From NCBI RefSeq assembly GCF_014650875.1, contig NZ_BMVU01000028.1, positions 1 to 64,000 of the forward strand: DNA of 64,000 bases, given 5' to 3'. The DNA is from Streptomyces minutiscleroticus. Lineage in GTDB: Bacteria > Actinomycetota > Actinomycetes > Streptomycetales > Streptomycetaceae. How positions within the stretch are numbered: position 1 is the first letter of the stretch; each line of letters opens with the position of its first letter. A model generated the notes under the pieces. It was not told the DNA's origin. It made no database searches and was given only the letters and a program-made list of their open reading frames with translations. This document shows, one piece after another, positions 8,233-16,971 of this stretch. The position numbers and the translations under genes are program-made.

Positions 8233-8952
8233 TCAGGCGGTGGCGCGCACCGCCTCGCGGATCAGGTCCGCGACCGCCGCCGGACGGGACACCGCGACGG
8301 CGTGCGAGGCCCCTTCGATCTCGACGGTGGTGGCACCCGCCCGCTTGGCCCCGAAGCGCTCCACCTCGGGGTTGATGGCCCGGTCCGCGGTGGCGACCAG
8401 GGCCCAGGAGGGCTTGGTCCGCCACGCGGCGGCGGAGGCCTGCTCGGTGAAGGCGCCGGCCGCGAGCGGGCGCTGCGTCACCGCGAGGACCTTCGTGACG
8501 TCGGCGGGCACGTCCGCGGCGAAGACCGACGGGAAGGCGTCCGCGGCGATGGTGACCTCGGTCGCGTCCTCGCCGCCCTCGACCGGGTACGTCCACTGCT
8601 TGAGGTTGCTGACCAGCGGGGAGTCGGGGAAGCGGCCCTGCAGCTCGCCGAGGCTCTCGCCCTCCTCCAGGACGTAGGCGGCCACGTAGACCAGGCCGAC
8701 GACGTTCTCGGCCGTGCCGGCCACCGTGATCAGCGCACCGCCGTAGGAGTGGCCGACCAGGACGACCGGGCCGTCGATCTGCGAGGTGATCGCGGCGACG
8801 TACGCGGCGTCCGAGGCCAGACCGCGCAGCGGGTTCGGCGGCGCGACGACCGGGATGCCGTGGGACTGCAGCTCGGCGACGACGCCGGACCAGCTCGCCG
8901 CGTCGGCGAACGCCCCGTGCACCAGGACGACGGTGGGAGTTGAACCAGACAT
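8233..8952 (-). CDS. Alpha/beta hydrolase (esterase/salicylate-esterase-like)
   Basis: A 239-aa hydrolase. The oxyanion region is VVLVHGAFADAASW, the nucleophile Ser69 lies in GHSYGG, and the catalytic His is in GASHAV near the C-terminus; Asp is probably in the preceding TADRAINPE. A GGAG site precedes the ATG. It lies 69 bp downstream of the esterase at 9022 on the same strand and is probably co-transcribed. Related proteins hydrolyse small esters; the substrate cannot be told from sequence. A broken, clearly related copy lies 4 kb away at 12980 (same YVxxLV/GHxYGG/VHLAGY core), so this family has been duplicated locally. Confidence 0.9.
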   Translation of the reverse strand: MSGSTPTVVLVHGAFADAASWSGVVAELQSHGIPVVAPPNPLRGLASDAAYVAAITSQIDGPVVLVGHSYGGALITVAGTAENVVGLVYVAAYVLEEGESLGELQGRFPDSPLVSNLKQWTYPVEGGEDATEVTIAADAFPSVFAADVPADVTKVLAVTQRPLAAGAFTEQASAAAWRTKPSWALVATADRAINPEVERFGAKRAGATTVEIEGASHAVAVSRPAAVADLIREAVRATA

Positions 8953-9021
8953 GTTTTCCTGTCTCCTCGTCGGCCACGCGGACGTGTGTCCCCGTGGCTC
9001 ACGGTCTCGTGGTGGTGCGGA

Positions 9022-9993
9022 TCAGCCGGCGTGCAGGGCCGAACGCAGCGTGGTGACCGCCAGGTCGATGGCGGCCTCGGCGGCGTGGGTCTCGCGCAGG
9101 GCGTTGAGCATCACGAAGTCGTGGATGATGCCCTGGAAGCGCACCGCGGTGACCGCGACGCCCGCCTGGCGCAGCTTGTTGGCGTAGGCCTCGCCCTCGT
9201 CGCGCAGCACGTCGGCCTCACCGGTGATGACCAGCGCCGGAGGCAGCCCGGTGAGCTGCTCGGTGGTGGCGCGCAGCGGGGAGGCGGTGATCTGGGCGCG
9301 CTCGGCCTCGTCGGTCGTGTACTGGTCCCAGAACCACTGCATGCCGTCGCGGCGCAGGAAGTAGCCTTCCGCGAACTGGTGGTAGGACGGCGTGTCGAAG
9401 GCCGCGTCGGTGACCGGGTAGAACAGCACCTGCTGCACCAGCGGCACGTCGCCGCGCTCCTTGGCCTGCAGGGTCAGCGCGGCGGTCATGTTGCCGCCGA
9501 CCGAGTCGCCGGCCACCGCCAGGCGGGTGCCGTCCAGGTTCTTGCCGGCGCCCTCCTTCACCACCCACTGGGCGACGGCGTAGTTCTGCTCGACGGCCAC
9601 CGGGTAACGGGCCTCCGGGGAGAGGTCGTACTCGGGGAAGACCACCGCGGCACCGGCCCCCACGGCCAGCTCGCGCACCAGGCGGTCGTGGGTGTGGGCG
9701 TTGCCGAACACCCAGCCCGCGCCGTGGATGTACAGGACGACCGGCAGGGTGCCGGTGGCGCCGGCGGGGCGGACGATCCGGGCCCGGACGCTGCCCGTCG
9801 GACCGCCGGGAACGGTGACCCACTCCTCGTCGACCGCGGGCTTCTCGATGTCGCCCGACTGCACCTCGTCGACCGTCCTGCGGCCCTCCACCGGCCCGAG
9901 GTCGAACAGGTACGGCGGGTTCGCGGTCGCCTCGACGAAGGCCTGCGCGGCGGGCTCCAGGACCGGTACGACCGGCTCGACGACATCGGACAT
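9022..9993 (-). CDS. HSL-family alpha/beta hydrolase (acetyl esterase-like)
   Basis: 323 aa from the ATG at 9993, preceded by GGAGATTCCC. The oxyanion motif is YIHGAGW at about residue 89 (HGGGW in most members), the nucleophile Ser164 is in GDSVGG, and the Asp and His are in ITGEADVLRDEG and GIIHDF. This is the hormone-sensitive-lipase/Aes branch, which hydrolyses short-chain esters in the cytoplasm. A second open ATG extension to 10230 is rejected because the extra residues are arginine-rich shadow sequence. It shares a divergent intergenic region with the XRE-NB-ARC gene and leads the short operon into 8233. Confidence 0.9.
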   Translation of the reverse strand: MSDVVEPVVPVLEPAAQAFVEATANPPYLFDLGPVEGRRTVDEVQSGDIEKPAVDEEWVTVPGGPTGSVRARIVRPAGATGTLPVVLYIHGAGWVFGNAHTHDRLVRELAVGAGAAVVFPEYDLSPEARYPVAVEQNYAVAQWVVKEGAGKNLDGTRLAVAGDSVGGNMTAALTLQAKERGDVPLVQQVLFYPVTDAAFDTPSYHQFAEGYFLRRDGMQWFWDQYTTDEAERAQITASPLRATTEQLTGLPPALVITGEADVLRDEGEAYANKLRQAGVAVTAVRFQGIIHDFVMLNALRETHAAEAAIDLAVTTLRSALHAG

Positions 9994-10328
9994 GGGAATC
10001 TCCTGAAAAAACGTGTGCGTGCGCCGGACCTTTCCGGCGCGGCGGCCCGGACCTCCGTGACACGGGGTCCTCGGTGCCGCCGCCCCCGACGCTAGGGCCG
10101 TCCGGCCGTCCGGAGTTGACCGCCCGCGCACCGCTGGTGGCCCGACCGCGCACCGAGGGCCGCGCACGCCTTCGGCGAGGCGGCGGGCGGCATCCCGCGG
10201 GCGTACGTCCCCTCGTCGCCCCGCTTCCACTGTTCCGGGCTCCGCCGCTGGTCAGGCAGGTCGTCCGAGTCCGGCGCCCCCGCTCCTCCGATAAAATGTG
10301 GTCTCACAGTCGAAGGGAACGTGCTGCC
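9994..10328. other. Divergent promoter region between esterase and XRE-NB-ARC genes
   Basis: About 335 bp without a gene. Near the right end, GATAAAATG (10290-10298) gives a possible -10 box (TAAAAT) for the regulator gene. No palindrome stands out. Confidence 0.4.
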
Positions 10329-12617
10329 GTGGTCGGTACACCACCACCGGAAGCACTGGGCCCGCTGCTGCGCGGGCTCAGGCATGCCGCGGGGATGACG
10401 CTGGAGGAGCTGGCCGAGGCCTCCGGGGTCAGCGACCGCGCGATCGGCGACATGGAGCGCGGCCGCAGCCGGGGACCGCGGGCCCGTACCGTCCAGGCCC
10501 TCGCCGACGCGCTGCGCCTCTCCCCCGAGGACGCCGACCGGCTGCTGGGCGCGGCCCGCGACGGCCGCCGGCGGGTGTACCGGGAGAAGGACGGGAGCCG
10601 CGGGCTGTGCGATCTGCCGCCCCGGGTGGCCGACTTCACCGGGCGGGAGGAGGAACTGGCGTGGCTGGCGCGGGACGGGGGCGCGGACGCGGGGGCGCGG
10701 GCCGCGATCGTCTCCGGCGGCCCCGGCCTCGGCAAGACCAGCCTCGTGGTCCAGGCCGCGCACCACCGGGCCGGCCGCTTCCCCGGCGGCCGCTTCCACG
10801 TCGACCTCCGCGGCCTGGACCCGCGCCCGCTCTCCCCGCACGACGCCCTGGCCCGCCTGCTGAAGTCCCTCGGCGTACGGGAGGACGACCTGCCCTCCGA
10901 CCCCGACGAGCGGACGGTGCTGCTGCGGCGCACGGTGCGCGACAGGAACCTGCTGGTGATCCTGGACAACGCGGCCGACGAGGCCCAGGTGCGGCCGCTG
11001 CTGCCGGGCGAGGGCGCGTGCACGTTCTGGGTGACCAGCCGGCGCGCCCTGACCGGCATCGAGCACGCCCGGCGCCTCGCGCTGGCGCCGCTGCCGGCCG
11101 GGGCGGCCGCCTCGCTGCTGGCCGGGATCACCGCCGGCCGCCCCACCCGCACCCCGGCCTCCGACCCGGCGGCGCTGGCGCGGATCGCGGAGCTGTGCGG
11201 CGGACTGCCCCTGGCCCTGCGCATCGCCGGCAACCGCCTCGTCAGCCGCCCCTCGTGGAGCGCCGCCAACCTCGCCGACCGGCTCGCCGCCGAGGACCTC
11301 CGGCTGGACCGCCTCGCCGCCGGCGACCTGCGGGTCAAGTCCGCCTTCACCCTCTCCTACGAACAGCTCACCCGCCCCGCCCGGCTCCTCTTCCGCCGCC
11401 TCTCCCTCGTCCCCGGCCCCGACTTCTCCCCCGCGCTCGGCGCCGCGCTCACCGGCCTGCCCCTGGACCGGGTCGAGCAGATGCTGGACGAACTCGTCGA
11501 ACTCGGCCTGCTCGACCCCGCCGTCGACGACCGCGCCCGCTTCCACGACCTCGTCCGCCTCTACGCCCACCAGCGCCTCGTGGAGGAGGAGACCGCCGGG
11601 GCGCGCGAAGCCGCCCGTACGGCGATGAACGCCTGGCTGCTGGCCACCGCCCGGGCCGCCGGACAGTGGTTCGAGCCCCGCGTCACCCCGCCGCCCGCCC
11701 CCGGCGGCCTGGCCGACCTCACCGACCGGCAGACGGCCGAGGCCTGGCTGCGGACCGAGAGCGCGAACTGGTTCGCCGCCCTCCAGGACGCGGCCGCCGC
11801 CGGACAGTGGCGCACGGTGGTGGACGTCGCCGAGTCCATGCACTGGTTCTCCGACCGCTGGGCCTTCTGGGGCCACTGGCACACCGTGTACCGGCTCGCC
11901 CGCACCGCCGCCCGCGCCCTCGGCGACCCCGCGCTGGAGGCCACCCACGCCAACTACCTCTCCTGGGCGTACACCTACTGCCTGCGCCGGCCGGGCGACG
12001 GCCTGGCGGTCGCGCTGGAGGCCGCCGAGCTGGCGCGGACGGCGGGCGACACCGTCCAGGAGGCGTGGGCGCTGGCCTACGCCGCGTACGCCGGACGGTG
12101 GCTGGGGAAGTTCGACCGGGCGCTGCCCTGGGCCGAGCGGGCCGCCGAGCTCTTCGCCCTGGCGGGGGACAAGGAGGGGCATCCGCAGGCGCTCATCACC
12201 CTGGCCCGCCATCAGCACGCCCTGAGACGGTTCCGGGAGTCGCTCGACGTCATGAACCGCGTCGTGGACCTGGTCACCGACCCGCGCACCGCCCCGGCCC
12301 CGCACATCGCCGACTACACGGCGATGAACGCCTCGGCCGGCGCCGCGCGCGCCCTCCTGGGCCTCGGGCGCTGGCGGGACGCGGTGCGGGCCGCGGACCG
12401 CGCCCTCGCCCTCGACCCCCGCGTCGGCGTCCCCTCCCTGCACGGCACGGCCGCGCTGTACAAGGCGCGGGCCCTGTGGGCGCTGGACGAGCGCGCGGAG
12501 GCGCTGCGGGTGCTGGAGGACGCCCTGGAGTCCTTCACGGCGGCCGAGGACTCCGGCTCCCTGGAGGAGGGCCGGGACCTCAAGGAGCGGTGGACGGCCG
12601 CCGGCCTGTCGCCCTGA
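10329..12617 (+). CDS. XRE-type HTH regulator with NB-ARC ATPase and TPR repeats
   Basis: About 762 aa from GTG 10329 (GAAGGGA about 11 nt upstream; an ATG at 10296 is the alternative). Order: XRE helix-turn-helix at residues 12-65 (GMTLEELAEASGVSDRAIGD), NB-ARC/STAND ATPase with P-loop SGGPGLGKTS near 130-140 and Walker B LLVILDNA, then sensor LCGGLPLALRIAG, then tetratricopeptide-like helices over the last 300 residues. This is the AfsR/signal-transduction ATPase architecture without the SARP domain. It should act as an ATP-switched transcription factor. Targets are unknown; the divergent esterase operon is the obvious candidate. Confidence 0.88.
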   Translation: MVGTPPPEALGPLLRGLRHAAGMTLEELAEASGVSDRAIGDMERGRSRGPRARTVQALADALRLSPEDADRLLGAARDGRRRVYREKDGSRGLCDLPPRVADFTGREEELAWLARDGGADAGARAAIVSGGPGLGKTSLVVQAAHHRAGRFPGGRFHVDLRGLDPRPLSPHDALARLLKSLGVREDDLPSDPDERTVLLRRTVRDRNLLVILDNAADEAQVRPLLPGEGACTFWVTSRRALTGIEHARRLALAPLPAGAAASLLAGITAGRPTRTPASDPAALARIAELCGGLPLALRIAGNRLVSRPSWSAANLADRLAAEDLRLDRLAAGDLRVKSAFTLSYEQLTRPARLLFRRLSLVPGPDFSPALGAALTGLPLDRVEQMLDELVELGLLDPAVDDRARFHDLVRLYAHQRLVEEETAGAREAARTAMNAWLLATARAAGQWFEPRVTPPPAPGGLADLTDRQTAEAWLRTESANWFAALQDAAAAGQWRTVVDVAESMHWFSDRWAFWGHWHTVYRLARTAARALGDPALEATHANYLSWAYTYCLRRPGDGLAVALEAAELARTAGDTVQEAWALAYAAYAGRWLGKFDRALPWAERAAELFALAGDKEGHPQALITLARHQHALRRFRESLDVMNRVVDLVTDPRTAPAPHIADYTAMNASAGAARALLGLGRWRDAVRAADRALALDPRVGVPSLHGTAALYKARALWALDERAEALRVLEDALESFTAAEDSGSLEEGRDLKERWTAAGLSP

Positions 12618-12979
12618 CCGGCGCGCGCGGCGGTGCGCCACCGGGCATCGGGGGGGTGCGCTGCGGGACGACCCCGGCCCGCGGGAGCGCCCTACCGTCG
12701 CTCCCATGTCCCGTACCGCCGCAGAACCCGCCGCCACCGCCCCTGTGCCCGTGCCGGGCGGCCGCCGCTGCGTCAGGAGGGCGAGGCGGTCCGGGAGTTC
12801 GGCACCGTGCCCGGCGGCGACGGGACCGGCGGCCTCCCGGTGTCCCGGGCGGTCGGGCCCGGCGGACCGCGGGCGTGGTGCCCGGCCGGGCGTCTCGTCG
12901 GCACCCCGCTGGTCCGCGCCTGACCCGCTCCCCGGAGGGCGGGCGGCACCGCCGCCCGCCGCGCGAGGAGGACTCCCCC
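12618..12979. other. Gene-free stretch before the hydrolase pseudogene
   Basis: 362 bp. A short ATG-initiated reading frame at 12706 starts MSRTAAEPAATAPVPVP and resembles the start of the leader-like ORF at 46740 (MPRTAVATAPVPRP), but it has no nearby stop or leader signature. No other gene is supported. Confidence 0.4.
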
Positions 12980-13431
12980 ATGCCCCGTCCCGTCGGCCCG
13001 ACGGTCGTCCTGTGCACGGCGCCGCCGGCTACGCCGCGGTGATCCCGCTGCTGCTGCGGGCGGGGCCGGGCGTGGTGGCCCCGGCGGTGCCCGACCGCCG
13101 CCTCGGCGGCGACAGCGCCTACGTCGTCTCCCTCGTCCGCGCGATCCCCGGCCCCGCCGTCCTGGTCGGGCACGCCTACGGCGGCGCGGTCGTCACCGTG
13201 GCCGGCGTCCAGGACGACGTGACGGCCCTGGTGCACCTGGCCGGGTACGCGCCGGACGAGGGCGAGTGCCTGGCCGGACTGCAGGCCGAGTTCCCCGCTC
13301 CCCCGCCGGCCGGCGCCCTGGTGCGCACCCGGGTGCCCGGCCGCGGGCCGGACGGGACGGGGACGGAGGTGTCGGTGGACGCCGCGCGGTTCCCGGCGCT
13401 GCTCGCGGCCGACGTGGACCCGGCCGTGGCG
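12980..13431 (+). pseudogene. Alpha/beta hydrolase, frameshifted and C-terminally truncated
   Basis: The ATG at 12980 opens MPRPVGPTVVLC, then the frame breaks at about 13011. Restoring one G (CCTG[G]TGCACGGC) gives VVLVHGAAGYAAVIP and continues in frame as AVLVGHAYGGAVVTVAG, VHLAGYAPDEGE and FPALLAADVDPAVA. This is the same family as the intact hydrolase at 8233, with the nucleophile Ser changed to Ala (GHAYGG). The homology stops at about 13431, where the convergent AraC gene ends at 13440, so about 80 C-terminal residues including the catalytic His are missing. Frameshift, lost nucleophile and truncation together make a dead gene likely, even if the single-base deletion were a read error. 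Confidence 0.8.
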
Positions 13432-13439
13432 CCGCCGCG

Positions 13440-14396
13440 TCACACCTTGACGCGCGCCGTGGCCTGCCACTGCCTCGGGGACATCCCGTAGGCGGTGCGG
13501 AACACGCGGCTGAAGTGCGCGGGGCTGACGAACCCCCACCGCTGGGCGACGGCCGCCACGCTCGACCCCACCGGTGCGCGCGCCAGGTCGCGCCGGCACA
13601 TCTCCAGGCGCCGCCGCTGGACCCACCGGCCCACGGTCACGCCCTCCCGCTCGAACAGCTTGTGCAGGTAGCGCACCGAGATGTGGTGGGCGGCGGCGAC
13701 GGCCTCCGGCGAGAGTCCGGGGTCGGGCAGGTGCCGCTCCAGGTAGTCCTTGATCCGTGCCAGCACGGCCCGGACCGCCTCCGGGGCCTCGGGCGCCGGC
13801 CGCCCCCGCCGCTCCTGGACGAGGACGGCCAGCAGGTCGCACGTCGTGGCGGCGAGCCTGCTGCCCACGCCCGGCGCGAAGTCCCCCGCACCCCGCGCCA
13901 GGCACTCCAGGTACGTCGCCACGACCGCGGCACCGGGCGAGTCCTCGGACAGCGCGGTCGCCGTGAGCGTCCGCAGGTCGCCGTCGGACACGCCGAGGGC
14001 GGCCCTCGGCAGCCGGAACGCGGTGAAGCTGAACGCCTCCCCCATCTCCTTGGTGAAGGGGCGCCCCGAGACCGACAGCGACAGCTCGCCGGGGCGCACC
14101 AGGACGCTGCGGCCGTCCTGGTCGAGCCGGGCGGTGCCCCGGTGCTGCATCGCCAGGGTCAGGTACTCCACACCGTCCCGGGCGATCATCCGCCGGCTGC
14201 GCACGACCGTCTGCGGCCCGGCCGAGACCCTGGAGATCTGCAGCGGCCCGAGCCGGTGGCTGACGATGGTCCCGGCGGAGGGTCTCTCCTCGTGCAGTTC
14301 GACGTCGAGCGGGACGAACGTCGCGGCGACGGCCCTGCGCCAGAACGCGGCGCGTTCCGGTACGGCGATCGAAGCGGTCGACAGGACGGAGGGCAC
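13440..14396 (-). CDS. AraC-family transcriptional regulator
   Basis: A 318-aa regulator. The N-terminal half (about 60-190) is an AraC-type ligand-binding domain of the AraC_binding_2 kind (RMIARDGVEYLTLAMQHRG, VRPGELSLSVSGRPF). The C-terminal 100 residues carry the paired HTH: SPEAVAAAHHISVRYLHKLFE and AAVAQRWGFVSPAHFSRVFR with the closing YGMSPRQW. It should bind DNA as an activator in response to a small molecule. Its 3' end abuts the truncated hydrolase, suggesting the hydrolase was lost by a deletion ending here. No clear target operon is adjacent; the DUF2235 gene begins on the same strand beyond a 358-bp gap. Confidence 0.9.
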   Translation of the reverse strand: MPSVLSTASIAVPERAAFWRRAVAATFVPLDVELHEERPSAGTIVSHRLGPLQISRVSAGPQTVVRSRRMIARDGVEYLTLAMQHRGTARLDQDGRSVLVRPGELSLSVSGRPFTKEMGEAFSFTAFRLPRAALGVSDGDLRTLTATALSEDSPGAAVVATYLECLARGAGDFAPGVGSRLAATTCDLLAVLVQERRGRPAPEAPEAVRAVLARIKDYLERHLPDPGLSPEAVAAAHHISVRYLHKLFEREGVTVGRWVQRRRLEMCRRDLARAPVGSSVAAVAQRWGFVSPAHFSRVFRTAYGMSPRQWQATARVKV

Positions 14397-14754
14397 GGCG
14401 TCTCCTCACCCACTCGTGCGGACGGAGCGGCACGCCGGCGTGCGGGTCGCCGGACGCACACGGTCCGGCCGGGCGACCTCATCGTCACGGACCCGCACGG
14501 CCGTCCGGACACACGGTGCGCGCACCGTGCCGCCGACCCCTCGGTCGCCGTGTCGCACGGTCCCGGCCTGCCGCCCCCATCACACCGTGCCGGGGCGGCG
14601 GGCACCAGGAAGAACAACAAGAAGAACCGCTCCTCCGCCGGGCGCCCGGCCGGGGCTCCGGGCGCCGCGTCCCCGGTGCGCCGGCTCCGCGTCCGGCGCG
14701 GCGGCGGTCCGCACGTCCGTGTGCCCCCGGTCCCGGCGTCCATGCGCGCGGCGC
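14397..14754. other. Upstream region of the AraC gene, no gene seen
   Basis: 358 bp between AraC and the DUF2235 gene on the minus strand. It must carry the AraC promoter and the DUF2235 transcript end. I see no convincing ORF or palindrome. Confidence 0.4.
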
Positions 14755-16350
14755 TCAGGACTTCCTGACGACGGTCAGCCGGACGCTGCCGCGGTGGCTG
14801 CCGTAGAAGCCCCAGGCGTCGTTGGCGTACGCGTAGAAGTAGCCGGGCCGCTTCACCTCGTGGGTCGTCCCGCGGCCGATGGGGATGCGCTCGTGGCCCT
14901 TGCCGCCGGGCACTCCGCGGACCCGCTCGGCGTCGTTGGCCACGTACCCGACGAGGTACATCCACGGCAGGTCCACCTCGCGCGACGCGCCGACGACGGT
15001 GGCCTCCCGCTGGCCCGTCAGGGCCCGGTAGACCCGCACGCCCTGGTCGATGACGTCGCCGATCCGGCGCGGGAGGGCGGTGGGCTCGAAGCGGCGCAGG
15101 CCGCGCACGCCGCCGGGGTCCGACCAGGTCCAGGCGGCCAGCCACTGGCCCTCGGCGCGGAAGGTGTAGCTGCCGGGTTCGAGGTGGAGGCCGGTGTCGT
15201 TCCACAGGTCGCGGGCGTGGATCTCGACGGTCGCCGTGTCGCCGGGCGTCAGGACGCGGGTGGGCCGGTAGGACCCGCCGGTGATCGGCTGGCGCTGCTG
15301 CCGCTCCCGCACCGAGGGGTCCAGCGTCTGGGTGGGGGGCAGGGGCTGCACGGAGTTGCCGGCCGGGAGGACGGGCGGCACGGCCCGCGGCCGCGACTGC
15401 CACACGACCTGCTCCAGCGTGCCCAGGACGGGTTCGGCCAGGAAGGGCACCGCTCCGGACACACCGCGGTGGTCGTCGTGCAGGACGTCGGCGGGGTCGG
15501 GGCGGATCTGGCTCAGCGCGTACTGGGAGAACCGCAGGCCGACGGTCTTCTCCGCCTCCTCGACCATCCACTTGAGGGCCCCGTCGCTCAGTCCGGCCCG
15601 CCGGTGCCCGCCGCCGACGTCCATGTGGCTGCCGGGGAACCAGCGCTGCTCGACGTCCTGGTGCGCCTCCGCGGGCTCCCACAGGGTGGCGGTGAAGGGG
15701 CGACGCGGCTCGTCCAGGGCGAGTGCGTGGCGGGCGTGCTTGACGTGCCGGTTCAGCCGTACGTCGTGGAAGCGCAGTCCCCGCGCCGGAGTCAGCAGGC
15801 CGATCCCGGCCAGGTTGCCGGGGATGCCGCGGGCGCCGACCGTGTCCCACACCCCGATGAAGTCCACCGGGAAGGCGGCCTCGTCGTCGGGGTCGAACCG
15901 GAAGCGCAGCCCCTTGCGCCAGCGCCTGCCGCTGTCGCCCGCCCGGTAGTGCAGGTGGGCGCGGGTCAGGTGCCGGCCGGCGGTCGGCGCGTCGTACGCG
16001 CCGATGTCGATCAGGCCGGACGCGGCGATCAGACCGGCGAGGCTGCGGGCGGTGTAGGCGCCGCGGCTGAAACCGAACAGCGCGACGGAGTCGCCCGGCC
16101 GGTAGGCGGCGGACAGCCACTGGTAGGCGTCGAGGACGTCGTTGGAGAGGCCCACGGCGAACCCCGCGCCGAGCAGCCGGCGCAGCACGCCGCCCTCGGT
16201 GCCCGCTCCCGGTTCGTAGTGGCTGAGCTGAGGGACTCCGTTGACGTCGGTGGGCATCAGGGCGTTGTACACACGGCGCACGTTGGACACCGACGCGACG
16301 TCCGGACCGAGCCAGGTGCCGTCGCAGCAGACGATGAGACGTTGGGGCAT
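14755..16350 (-). CDS. DUF2235 (Tle1-like) hydrolase with C-terminal lectin-like domain
   Basis: A 531-aa protein. The N-terminal DUF2235 domain (about 1-300) begins LIVCCDGTW and has the serine-hydrolase elbow GFSRGAYTARS with Ser95; other family landmarks are FIGVWDTVGA and WFPGSHMDVGGG, which supply the probable Asp and His. DUF2235 forms the catalytic core of Tle1 phospholipases of type VI secretion. The C-terminal part (about 400-531; HARDLWNDTGLHL, AYANDAWGFYGSHRGSVRL) resembles the sugar-binding LecA/PA-IL fold. No type VI genes or immunity gene are nearby, and there is no signal peptide. The role could be lipid hydrolysis at a glycan surface; this is inference. Confidence 0.85.
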   Translation of the reverse strand: MPQRLIVCCDGTWLGPDVASVSNVRRVYNALMPTDVNGVPQLSHYEPGAGTEGGVLRRLLGAGFAVGLSNDVLDAYQWLSAAYRPGDSVALFGFSRGAYTARSLAGLIAASGLIDIGAYDAPTAGRHLTRAHLHYRAGDSGRRWRKGLRFRFDPDDEAAFPVDFIGVWDTVGARGIPGNLAGIGLLTPARGLRFHDVRLNRHVKHARHALALDEPRRPFTATLWEPAEAHQDVEQRWFPGSHMDVGGGHRRAGLSDGALKWMVEEAEKTVGLRFSQYALSQIRPDPADVLHDDHRGVSGAVPFLAEPVLGTLEQVVWQSRPRAVPPVLPAGNSVQPLPPTQTLDPSVRERQQRQPITGGSYRPTRVLTPGDTATVEIHARDLWNDTGLHLEPGSYTFRAEGQWLAAWTWSDPGGVRGLRRFEPTALPRRIGDVIDQGVRVYRALTGQREATVVGASREVDLPWMYLVGYVANDAERVRGVPGGKGHERIPIGRGTTHEVKRPGYFYAYANDAWGFYGSHRGSVRLTVVRKS

Positions 16351-16971
16351 GGCGGTCGTCCCCCCTAGGTGACATCCCCTTACGCTCCCGGTCTATCGGA
16401 GGCGGTGTGCCCCCGTACAGTCGAGTTCGCGTGGATCTGCGACCCGGCGGTCCGGGGCGGAAAGGGCGTGCCGCCGCGGACGTCCGGGCGGGCGGCGCCC
16501 CCGCCGTCCGCGCCCCGGCCCGCGGCGGACACACCGTGTGCGCCGTGCGGGCGGCGCCCGTACGGGCCGCGACGTGACCGGCTCCGGCCGCGCTCGACCG
16601 CCGGGTGCGGGCCGCCCCGGAGCCGGTCGTGGTCCCGGAGCCGGTCGTGGCTCCGGACGCGCAGCGTCTTCGACGGGCCGGCGCGTCCCACCGGGGACGC
16701 GTGCCCGGCCGGGGCGCCACCGCCGCCTCCGAGGGCGGCGAGCGCGTCGCGCGGTCACGGTCCTGCGGCGCCGCGCCGGACGGCTCACCGGCGCCGTCCG
16801 TACGGCCGCGCGCCTGAGATCATGCGGAGGCGCCCGGGCGGGCGCGTCCGCCTCCGCCCCGGCCGCGCACGGCCGGGGCGGCGCCACCGCGTCCGCCGCG
16901 GCCGCGCGGCGCCGGACTCGGGACGGCGCCGCCGCATCGCACGAACACAGCGAACACAGGGAGCCGACCGC
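16351..16971. other. 621-bp gene-free stretch
   Basis: Divergent region between the DUF2235 gene and the reductase at 16972. The reductase frame is open far upstream but its composition there is not gene-like. It holds an 18-bp unit repeated twice in tandem (16617-16634 and 16635-16652, core CCGGAGCCGGTCGTGG) and a short repeat GAACACAG just before the reductase start. Confidence 0.5.

Noticed and set aside
12633..12923. Open frame with a protein-like stretch (EGEAVREFGTVPGG)
   Set aside because: Too short to assign to a family; the rest is Arg/Ala/Pro-rich. It could be a gene remnant but cannot be supported.
12706..12979. N-terminal extension of the broken hydrolase
   Set aside because: The frame is open from 12706, but the sequence is Arg/Pro-rich and unlike the hydrolase family, whose start matches the ATG at 12980 with GAGGAGG upstream.
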